From NCBI RefSeq assembly GCF_025698545.1, contig NC_068570.1, positions 55,075,924-55,139,923 of the forward strand: 64,000 bases of DNA, written 5' to 3'. The stretch is from Gossypium raimondii (lineage: Eukaryota; Streptophyta; Magnoliopsida; Malvales; Malvaceae). Numbering within the stretch: the stretch's first letter is position 1; each line of letters opens with the position of its first letter. The notes beneath the pieces were generated by a model, which ran no database searches, had not been told where the DNA came from, and was given only the letters and a program-made list of their open reading frames with translations. This document shows, piece by piece, positions 9,557 through 19,241 of the stretch. A program made the position numbers and the translations under genes.

Positions 9557-12475
9557 ATGCCTAGGTATGATGATCGCCGTGGTGGCACTCGCCTTTATGT
9601 CGGTCACTTGTCTTCAAGGACAAGATCACGTGATCTTGAGGACATGTTTAGCAGATATGGAAGGTAATCTAGTCTTTTTTTTTATATGTTGAAAAATTCC
9701 TAAATTTGTTTTATAGTTGCATTTAATTTAATGTGCTTGTTCCAAGTGTTCTGTTTGGGTGTTAGTGGTGGTTCGACTCTTATGTATGGATGCCTTTTAG
9801 GATAGGTTCAGGGTAGGGATGGCAAAACTTGAATCACTTGATGGATTCCGAACCAATCTGTTCCAAATAGAGCGGATTTTTTTTTGAAAAGTGGATGCAG
9901 GGCGGGTCGGGGTGGTTATGATAATTGTTTACCCCGTTTCACCCTGCTCCACTATATGAAATTACATTGTATCCTTGTATATTTAACTATTAAAAGGGTA
10001 AAAATGTAATAATGTATTATAGTTCATGTATTTTATGTTTAAATAATTTGTAAAGAATCGTATTTAAATATTTACTTAACTTTAAAAAGATTGAAAACAT
10101 TTAAGGTAAGTAGCAAAATACACTGAAACGAAGTGGGTGAGGTGGGGATGGATGCGTCTAACATGCATGGAGGTGGTAGTGGTCTTCAAGATTTTACATC
10201 CATAGTGGAGCAGGGTGGGCAGTGGAGTAGAGCTTGCCAACCATGGAGCGGTGGTGGATTTAGCAACATTTGCCTCTGCCCCGTTCCATTGCCATCCCTA
10301 GTTTGGGGTGTAGTGACAATGAAGTAGGAGAAAATAGTCATTGCCAAAACCCTTAATGTAGCACTTGACATCTGGTCCTCCTATTAAAATACGAGTGAGA
10401 GTGTTGCAACCCTCCACCTGTCTGTGTGGTTTAACTTGAATGATCTTGTTGAAGGTCCCTTGGCTTTTGCCTAACCTGGAGGTCTATGGTGAGAGGGTGA
10501 CCTTGGTGGATTTGGCGAGTCTTTCTATAGTGTTATTGCGTGTTTTTATCGAAATGGCAACAATCTCAAAAGTGGGTGTTTTTGGTTCATCTGTGAGGGG
10601 CAAACTATCAACCCTTCGATAATTGTGTCCTGATGGCCTTACTGTTTCTGGCACCCGTTTACGCAGAGTACGTGATGTGGATATGAAGCGCGACTATGCA
10701 TTCGTTGTATGTATATCTTTACTCGTAATTTTATCTGAAAAACTTTTCTTCATTATATCTATAGATTTTTCACTATGTATTGAAAATATGATCTTTTCCT
10801 TGGATTTTTTATTCTTTGTTCGTTTTGTGTGTGCTTTTGTTTGCCTCCCTGATAACAGGAATTCAGTGACCCTAGAGATGCTGATGATGCAAGATATTCA
10901 TTGAATGGTCGAGACCTAGACGGATGCCGTATCATTGTGGAATTTGCCAAGGGAGTAAGTTTGCTGATTACTTGACTGCCACAATTTTCTAGAAACAATG
11001 CTATATGAAACCCATTGACAAATTTAACCATTCATTGGTTAATCTTATCATGTATATATATCACTATTCCTTTATGCCTTTGGTATAAGTAATGAAAAAT
11101 TTGCATGTTCAGTTCAGTTGCTGCTGAGGTATTAGTAAAAAATGGTCTGAATGCTGACACAGGTTTTTGAAATCTGGTAGTAGAGACCTATAGATGGGGT
11201 TAAAGCAGCAAAATGTGGTCTAGCAATAAACTTTGGAACTAGGTACAACTTGCTAGTGAAGCCAATAATGTTTGCATGTTTATGCCTTACGATTATGAGT
11301 TTGATTTTAAATCAATGAATATGTCTAAATACTGCTGCCTAGAAGAAAGTTTAAAGCCGTTTACGTAACTACAGATTAGAATATTGTTGTTGCCACTCGG
11401 TTTGTATATTAGAAACAAAATATGAGAACTGCTGGTGAGGTAGAAAGTGTTAAAACTTGCCTTGCATGTGGAAACGTATACTGTGTCATTCCTCTTTCTC
11501 CTTGTTGCCCTAGACTTGACTTGATAGTGTTTGAATATTGAATCTGAATTGAATTGCATTTTAGGTGCCCCGTGGCCCTGGTGGATCACGTGATTATGCT
11601 GGAAGAGGTCCTACTCCTGGATCTGGGCGCTGCTTCAATTGTGGAATCGATGGCCACTGGGCTCGTGATTGCAAAGCCGGCGATTGGAAGAATAAGTGTT
11701 ACCGCTGTGGGGAACGAGGCCACATAGAAAGAGATTGTCAAAACAGTCCAAAGAAACTGAGGTCCTCCTCTCTCAAAGTCCCATCTACTTTTTGTTGTTC
11801 TCACTAGTTTGGTCTGAAAAGGAGCGTAATCATATTTTATCATATGAAAGCTTCTATTTTGTTTACTTGGGAAATGACTCTATTGTTGCAGCCGTAGACC
11901 ACGGAGTTACTCGCGTTCACCCAGTGCCCGACGTGGTCGAAGCAGAAGCCGCAGTTACAGCCGAGGGCGTAGTGACAGGTTTGTATTTAGCCTTCCACAT
12001 CCAGGATTCCGGATCTGATATGTGAATTATTTTGGTTTGGTTAACTGTTTATGCCTCTGTGTTGAATCTTTGGGCCTTGTACAGTAGATCAAGATCACCT
12101 GTGAAGCGAGAAAGAAGTTTTGAGCGCGACGATAGAAGATCAAGGAGTCCTAAGCGCCACAGGCGTTCTCCGTCCCCAGTTCGAGGGAGGAAGCATAGTC
12201 CAGCACGTGATGAAAGAAGCCCACAAGAGAGACGTAGCCCATCCCCAAGGGATCGCAGACATGCCAATGGTTCGGATTACAGTGGGAGTCCCAGGGGGAG
12301 GAGCAGAACTCCAGATCGTGAAGCTGATGCTGGAGACAGGGATTATAAGAGCTCCGCAAAGGAAAATGGGAACAGCCGCAGTCCTAGCCCGATCCCCAAG
12401 GATGATCGGAGCCCTATTTATGATGAAGAAGATGATGACAATCATGCATCTCCGAGACGCAGCGAATCAAATTAA
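9557..12475 (+). CDS. RS2Z: RS2Z-type SR splicing factor (RRM, two zinc knuckles, RS/SP tail)
   Basis: This is a nuclear serine/arginine-rich splicing factor of the plant-specific RS2Z subfamily (Arabidopsis RS2Z32/RS2Z33). I read six coding exons: 9557-9663, 10667-10706, 10859-10954, 11565-11761, 11892-11978 and 12085-12475, giving 305 codons plus a stop. The start [16 protein letters not shown] matches the family start exactly in form. The RRM covers residues about 11-80. Two CCHC knuckles follow, [14 protein letters not shown] at about 103-116 and [14 protein letters not shown] at about 126-139. An RS then SP-rich tail runs to the end. The RNP1-type segment (KRDYAFVEFSD) is split by intron 2. 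The 1 kb intron after codon 35 is where plant RS2Z genes are known to splice alternatively and autoregulate. In this gene that intron also holds a MITE. Confidence 0.93.
9814..10300. mobile_element. hAT-like MITE in RS2Z intron
   Basis: Perfect 12 bp terminal inverted repeats lie at 9814-9825 (tagggatggcaa) and 10289-10300 (ttgccatcccta). The flanking 8-mers, gttcaggg and gtttgggg, match at 6 of 8 positions, compatible with a decayed 8 bp hAT target duplication. The 487 bp element has no transposase. Its interior has clusters such as ggtggggatggatgc and gggcgggtcggggtgg. Confidence 0.7.
10380..10640 (+). promoter_or_regulatory. Possible alternatively spliced (poison) exon region of RS2Z
   Basis: Inside the long RRM intron this block is much more GC-balanced than the surrounding T-rich intron. 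It contains a strong donor, tatg|gtgaga at 10488/10489. The family is known to keep conserved non-coding sequence and alternative sites in this intron that create premature stops. The exact alternative exon borders cannot be read from sequence alone. Confidence 0.4.
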
Positions 12476-13418
12476 GCTGCAGTGGTTTGAATGGGGTAGG
12501 TGTTGGTTACAGTCTGTGTTTGTTAGAAACTTTTGAGTTAATATATATTTGATGGATAATTTTGTGTTCTGGAATATTAAAACACTTTTTTTTTTATTTA
12601 AGTCTATTTATATAAATTACCTTTTTTTTATCTTGTCTTGCAATAGTTGATAATGAATTTGTTTGCTAGTAGAAACTAGTTTTTCTATCCAATATTCCAA
12701 CAAATGTTTTAACCATCTCTTTAATATAGTTTTCGAAATGAAGAACCAATAATTACATTTTTAATATTCTATAATTTATTAGAAGTTGTTTTGAATTATG
12801 AATTTATAAAAAAGATTTTATGAGTTTTAAGCGTATATAATATTGTAGTATTTTATACCTTTAAAATATATTGTTTATATGTTAAGGAGAAAAATATAAG
12901 ATTAAAATAAATGTTGTCACATCTTGGTTCATCAATTAATTTAACAGATAGGTATTTAGTTTTTTTCTATTGATAAATTTAATATAGGGACTCAAAATGC
13001 TGGTTGATCTTTTAAACGTGCATCTCTAAAAACAGTGTATTTCTCCCATCAATAATTTTAAAATCGAAATTTATATATTTTTCATATATTTATTATAAAA
13101 GTAGTAAATTTGAAAAGCAAAAGGTTTCCCACTATGTATCCTTATTTTTCACTTGTTAAAACTTTATTCATAAAATTAATTTCCCACTTACTGAATTTAT
13201 TTTTAAGTTTCGATTCTTTACTTTATTGTTATTATTATTTATTCAAATAAAACATTTTAATCTATTCTGTAATTGCAGGATTGGAGTAGATACTTGGTTT
13301 CTATAATACCCAAATTTCCTTGATATTAATTTTGCAAATTTATAGTCAACATTGTTGTTTCATTACATTACTTAAGATATTATTTGACTTATTTATCATC
13401 ATTAATGTATTTAATAGT
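12476..13418. other. RS2Z 3'UTR and AT-rich spacer
   Basis: The RS2Z 3'UTR should occupy the first 100-200 bp. A candidate upstream element is ttaatatatatttga near 12538. The remainder is about 80% A/T with no recognisable gene or repeat structure. Confidence 0.45.
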
Positions 13419-13858
13419 TAGGAGTGAGCAAAATTCGATCTGATTTGAAAAATTCGATAAAGAATTCAAATTTTGAATTAAATAGTTTGAGTTCTTCGAG
13501 TTAATCGGATCAACTCGAATAAGAAATTTCAAATTTTTCGGTTTAACTCGAATATAAATTACACAATTTGAGTTACCCAAAAATCCAAATAATAAAATGC
13601 AAAATTACGTCGTTTTGATAAATGTTTACCCATCGACCTTACTTAAGTTGTTAAATAATCTTGTCTTTCGTCTACTAGTTAAATAATCAATCCATGTATA
13701 AATAATATGATTCATTAACTCGACTTGACTCGAAATTTTTTTACTCGATTCAGAAAAAATTCAAATTGAGTTTGGTTGCTAAAATAGGATTTGTCAACTC
13801 GATTAACTCGAAATTTTTTTACTCGATTTGACTCAACTCGACTGAATGTTCACACCTA
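13419..13858. mobile_element. hAT-like MITE, 440 bp
   Basis: The ends taggagtgagcaaa.. and ..tgttcacaccta form an imperfect terminal inverted repeat. The element is flanked by an 8 bp direct repeat, ttaatagt (13411-13418) and ctaatagt (13859-13866), matching 7 of 8. The interior is full of actcgaa/ttcgagt motifs that fold back on each other. There is no coding capacity. Confidence 0.72.
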
Positions 13859-14714
13859 CTAATAGTTCATATCGATATGAAGTGCATGTAAATTGCCATG
13901 CAAATTATCACGCCAACTTTATTAAAAAAATTGTTTAATCAATATTTTTATTAAAGAGAAGTGACTTGATACTTTTTAAAAATTTTATTGTCAAATTTAG
14001 CTATATATATATATATATATAAAAGAAGAAGAAGAAGAAGAAGAAGAATGGTCAAATTGACAAAAATATGTAAACGTTGAGAGTTAAATTTATCATTATG
14101 CCTAATTTCTAATATGAAAATTTTGGCTTAATTAACCCTCGGTCCCTACCTATACGCTTTCGATATTTAAAATTTAGTCTCTTTAATTACTTTTCTAATT
14201 TGAAAATTAAAGTCTAATTGATACACTATTAATAAATTTTGTCACATTTAAATATGTGGCATTTTAGTATTAAAAGATCAGTTTTAAAAATAAAATTTAA
14301 TTCATAACACATTAAATTTAACATAAATAAATTAATAGTATTAAATTACACAAGTAAAGAAAAATTAAACATAATGTCAAATTTAGTTCTCACATTTATA
14401 TCTTTTGTTAATTTGATCATTATTCTTTGTTTTGAGATAAATTCAAGCCTCAACAGTTTAGCTTTTTAATAGAAATTTTGACTAAACTTATTAAATGGGG
14501 TAGACTTTAATATACAACCAAGGCTTTTTTTAAGGAAATAATTATGACTTTTGTTGAATTTTTAATGTTGTGTTTATTCTATTTTCTTTTCTTTCCAAAA
14601 AATTTTAAATTTCTTAATAATATTTAAAATGAGATATATTTGACTTGTTGTATTGAAAATAATGGTTGACTAAAAAATTATTTTAAAAATTTTTGATATA
14701 TTCACTCACTTCTT
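13859..14714. repeat. AT-rich spacer with microsatellites and a dispersed repeat
   Basis: This holds a (TA)n run near 14002-14021, a GAA run at about 14024-14047, and at 14049-14343 a dispersed repeat whose second copy lies at about 23517-23805. The two copies share long phrases such as ttaattaaccct.ggtccctacctat and aattcataacacattaaatt in the same order and orientation. No gene is visible. Confidence 0.7.
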
Positions 14715-15060
14715 TTAACAATTAATAAGATAGGGATTTAACTCGATTCTTTTTTGGTGAAAAGAAAAGAAAATATTGGCCTCCATATCAACAACTACCA
14801 TCTTTGCAATTTGATCTGCGATAATATTGGCCCCCCTTGAAATGTGTCTAACCACCCAATGCTCGAAATTTCGTAACCTCTGTTGAATCCGTCTAACCAA
14901 TGCTGAGTTTGAATTAGCGGATACACTCCTTTGCAAAGCATGGACTACCTCAAGGCTATTAGTGTGAATGGAAATCTTGTTAAAATCACGGTTTTATAAA
15001 AGAGTCAATCCATCTAAGATACGCCACAATTCAGCGTAAAAAACCCGAACACATCCCCAG
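14715..15060 (-). pseudogene. LINE ORF2 remnant, C-terminal RNase H half
   Basis: On the minus strand this encodes the second half of a plant LINE RNase H domain. Signs are FYAELWRILDGL near the border with the LTR, and a segment containing HISRGANIIADQIAKM near the end. The acidic residue normally found in the vE.DS motif appears as Asn (IHTNSLEVV). There is an in-frame stop. It continues the fragment at 17924-18970, from which it is separated by the solo LTR. It is dead as a mobile element. Confidence 0.75.
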
Positions 15061-15720
15061 TGTAGCACCCCTAACCCGTAAACATCGCCGGATTTGGGTT
15101 ACGAGGTATTAACGAACCAAAACTTAAATTCAAATACTCATAGTTATATGCATGTTCAACCTACTGAAACAACCTAATCTAAAATAAATATAATTAATAA
15201 AAAAAAGTAATATCAATTTATTTCGAGTCATTTCATATCATGTATCAAACATATATGTAATCATATAATTAATAATTAAAAGTTTATCCGAATATTTCAA
15301 ACACCACTATCGGTCATATCACATTTCGCCTACTCGACTAATAAATCTATTATAAACAACAAAGACCAATTATGTATATAAAATTCCATTTAAAATTACT
15401 CATTTTACATGTAATCATTATGTTTTAATATATGTACCTATACCAACCTTATAATTACCAACATTTATAATCATTCGGCCGAACATTCCATAAGCATTTA
15501 TATGATTTCATAGTATATCCGCATATTAATATTCAATTACACAAAACTGTCAATCAAGCTGTATATAACTTCTTGTTCATCAAACAAATAAAGTTACTAT
15601 TCATATGGTCAATTTTTTTCAACTTTAGCGAATATAATTTTATTTTATTTTACTAATGTCACATTTAACAATATTCAACATTTTCATACCAAGCATACCA
15701 ACACCAAATCAACACCAAAT

Positions 15721-15721
<1 letters not shown>

Positions 15722-15776
<55 letters not shown>
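15722..15776. repeat. (TA)n microsatellite, ~52 bp
   Basis: This is an uninterrupted TA run inside the solo LTR. It is likely to vary in length between individuals. Confidence 0.9.
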
Positions 15777-15778
<2 letters not shown>

Positions 15779-16611
15779 TATTATTTATTCCCCATTTGAT
15801 CAAAGATCATTTGTAAGGCCAATTCTATAAACAAGATTCATTATGCAAATAACCAATTTCAACTATCCTATAATCACAGTAACTCAATATACAACTTTCA
15901 CATAGTAAATGTTAATCCAAATTTCAATCTCAATTACCAAATATAAAAACATTAAATTAGCATCTCAACCATTTACGAAACTTAGCCATATCATCAACCA
16001 TAATATTTAATCAAAACATGAAACCATTCATAACAAAATAAACAAGCCATTTTCGTATGGCTTATTATATATATACACACTTTATTCAATATATATATAT
16101 ATATTCAAAAGATAGTATAGCCTATACATGCCATAGAGTTTACATTTAACTTTTATAAATACCGATGAACGGATGATAGTGTGATTGACTTTGCTGACGA
16201 TTCCCGAGCCCGTAACTAGCTTTCAAAATCTATAAACTGAAGAAAACACACACACCATAAGCTATCATAGCTTAGTAAGTCATAATCAAATAGACAATTC
16301 AATAATGTTAATAATTCAATAACAAAACCGAAAAATGCAATCATATTCATATATATATAAATGCATATAATTCACAATTATAATATCACCTAAATTTACC
16401 ATTTGGCCGAATATAGGCCTTCATGTACTAGTATACTTTCATTTACCTCATATACCATTTTTTTTTATTCACAATCGAAGAAACCAACCTACCTTGTTAT
16501 CATGCATTATTCAACCATTTCCTACTTGATCTATCATGTACTAAATAATTGTTCTAGACCATAATAAAGTTGCACAATTTGTGCTCTTACTCATCTAACC
16601 AAATTGCTCCG

Positions 16612-16765
16612 GTATCGCATAACTTAGTGCCCGTTATTCAATATCTCCATTTTAATTTCGCACACTTAGTGCCCTTTTATTCAACCTCATCATTTTAGTT
16701 CCGCGCACTTAGTGCCGTTTATATAACTATAGTTATCTCATACTCGCACACTTAGTGCTAATTAT
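16612..16765. repeat. Four diverged copies of a cacttagtgcc unit
   Basis: Copies of (c)gcacacttagtgcc occur at roughly 45-60 bp spacing within the LTR, separated by T-rich spacers. This is an internal LTR repeat of unknown role. Confidence 0.7.
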
Positions 16766-17923
16766 TAATAAATCACATTCACATCTATTTCTACTTTCAG
16801 ACAATAATACATTCAACTATAAATACATATTTTTGCATACTTTCATTTCAGCATAGATAATTAATATTTATTTAGGAATTATGACAACTATTTGATTATA
16901 AACTTACCTCGGATAGCGATAAACCGGAACGAATCGATTAATCGACGACTTTATTTTTCCCCCGATCCAAGTCTGATTTCTTTAATTCTTGATCTAAACA
17001 CATTCAAATTTAACTCATTCAAATATAATTTCATTTAATTTCATTCAAAAACACATAAATGGCTGATTTACCAATTTGCCCTAAATATTTAACATTTTTA
17101 CAATTCAGTCCAAATTGCACAAAACACAAAATATTTCAAATTAATCACAATGTAGTTTGGCCGAATATTCCCTAGCCCCATATAGATCCTTTCATGTCAT
17201 TTATTTCACATTTTAGTCCCTCAATTTAATATTTCTTACAATTTGACTTAAAATAATCAAATTCATCAAAATTCAAAACAAACATTATAATCTATCACAT
17301 ATATTTTATTTTCTACTATCAACCAACAAAAATCACAAACTATCATCAATGGTATTTCACAAAATCATCATAAATTCCAAAAATTAAAGCATGGGTTTTG
17401 AAGAACACGAAGCAACGATCTCAAAAACATAAATATCATCAAAAACCAAACAAAGAACATACCCGAAAGTTGCCGAACCCTCAAACTAAGAAAATAGCTT
17501 ATTTTCTTTCATGCATTCGGCCATCAAGACAAACATAATGACCATTTTATGTTTTTATTTTATTTTATTTCATATTAATTAACTTTTTCCCATTTTACCC
17601 TTAATGAAACCATTAAAATTTATTTATTTAACATGCCCACTACCGTCCATCATTTCAATAATGGTTAAATTGCAACATAAAGCCTCCTTAATAAAAGAAC
17701 AACCACTATTCAGCCCTTTTAAAACTAACCACTAAATTTTTATTTTATGCGATTAAATCCTTTCATTTAATCGGACACTTAAACGATAAAATTAAAACAT
17801 GAAAATTTCACACAAGCAAATTCACGCATAATAGACACAGAAAATAATATTAAAATATTTTTCTAATTCGAATTTGTGGTCCCGAAACCACTGTTCGACT
17901 AAGGTTTAGACCGGGCTGTTACA

Positions 17924-18970
17924 CCCAGAGAGTGATTAAATCCCATAATCCAATTCCCTTGATGATTTATTATCACTCCCCCTGTAAAAGCATATCCTGT
18001 ACTCAAATTAACAGCTCCATCCGTGTGCAAATGAATCCAATTTACCGAAAGAGAATTCGTGAATCTTGTATTCAAAGCTTCGTACTTCAAAATTGTTTCG
18101 CCCACGTGGTAGAGACTTTGATAATCTCATCTGCTTCCCACATTAAACCTTGGAATAGAAAAAGATTTATGTTCTTCCATATTCTCCATGCTATAAGACC
18201 AATTAAGCTTGCCCGACTAACTTCTAAGGAATCCAACAATTTATGAGACTGTAAATTTGAAATTAACCAATCCGAAATGTTGGAAGTGAAGAACCTGCTA
18301 TCAAATCTTGAAGGAATTACCTGTCTCCAAACAGTCTCTAAGAACATTCAGAGTGCTTTCTTCAACATGACCACAAACCAGGCAAGATGCTTCCTAACCA
18401 ATGCCTCGCCTTACAGGCTCCATGTTAGGGAGAAGGCGTTGCTTGAAAGTGAGCCATAGAAAAAGTCGAGCTCTTTAAGGACCTTTGAAATTCCATGGAG
18501 ATTTCCACATCGGATCCTTGGGATTCCAATGATCTTCCTTCAATGACCAATAGGCACTTTTCACCGAGAAATTCCCTTTAAAATTAGGCGCCCATGAAAT
18601 CCTATTCAATCCATCAACAGGATGTGGAGGAGGAATACTCACAATACGTCTAGTAATTATTTCAAGGACCCATATACGAAAGAAATCAATATTCCAGTTC
18701 GCTTCCAAAGTTACCATATCTTCAAGTCAGCAATTCGTTTCCAAATTCCAATGCGAATGTATTCGATCTATTAAAGGTCCAAGCAGTGGTATCCAATGAT
18801 CTAGCCAGCAACGAATAGATTTCCCATCCCCCACCGACCATATTAGATTGTCTCTAAACAAAGGCCATATCTTCGACAACGCTTTCCAAAGAAATGAACT
18901 ATTGTTTCTCATAAAGCTTTCAGGCAAATTATCCTTCAACCCATACTTTGCTATTAAGCCAATAGATTGT
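17924..18970 (-). pseudogene. LINE ORF2 remnant (zf-RVT and N-terminal RNase H half)
   Basis: On the minus strand, reading from 18970 down, there is a segment with WSVGDGKSIRCWLDHWIP typical of the region after a LINE reverse transcriptase. Next comes a zf-RVT-like segment (FSVKSAYWSL), then a linker with IAWRIWKNINLFLFQG, then the first half of RNase H (WIHLHTDGAVN..GGVIINHQGNW). The reverse transcriptase and endonuclease domains are absent, as expected for a 5'-truncated LINE copy. Several frame changes and stops are present. The RNase H domain continues at 15060 on the other side of the solo LTR. Confidence 0.8.
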
Positions 18971-19241
18971 TAGTAAGTTAAATCCATAGTAAAGTAGTTA
19001 TGATTAATATTAATTGTAATTGAAGTACTAACTAAGTTCATAAATGATATTAAGGATTAGTCAATGGCTAATTTTGTGGCTAATTTTGTGGGGCTGAATT
19101 GTCTACTTTATTGAATTGAAACAAACGTCTAAAAATGAGATAGACTTGGAATTATGACTTACTTGGTTGTTGTTACAATAGACGAGACATACCTTTGTTC
19201 CTTAACTTTGTACTTGTTTCTTTTTTGGAGAAAAAAAAAAT
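18971..19241 (+). promoter_or_regulatory. 5' flank of the receptor-like protein gene
   Basis: Only 271 bp separate the LINE remnant from the start codon, so the promoter is either very short or partly made of LINE sequence. A short duplication (aatggctaattttgtgg / ggctaattttgtggg) lies at about 19063-19092. I see no clear TATA box. Confidence 0.4.

Larger units (their letters stand above)
15061..17923 (+). mobile_element. Solo LTR, 2,863 bp, Ty3/Gypsy-like
   Basis: It begins tgtagcacccctaaccc, ends gggctgttaca, and is flanked by a perfect 5 bp target duplication cccag (15056-15060 and 17924-17928). No primer site, internal domain or second LTR is present, so it is a solo LTR left by recombination. 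The TGTA(A/G)CACCCCTAACCC start is typical of plant Gypsy LTRs, and I suspect the Tekay/Del lineage. It contains several cacttagtgcc repeats (16610-16760) and a long TA microsatellite. It interrupts a LINE RNase H domain. Confidence 0.85.

Noticed and set aside
10133-10622. Short open frames in the RS2Z intron
   Set aside because: They fall in the MITE and the putative poison exon region, not in a separate gene, and match no protein family I know.
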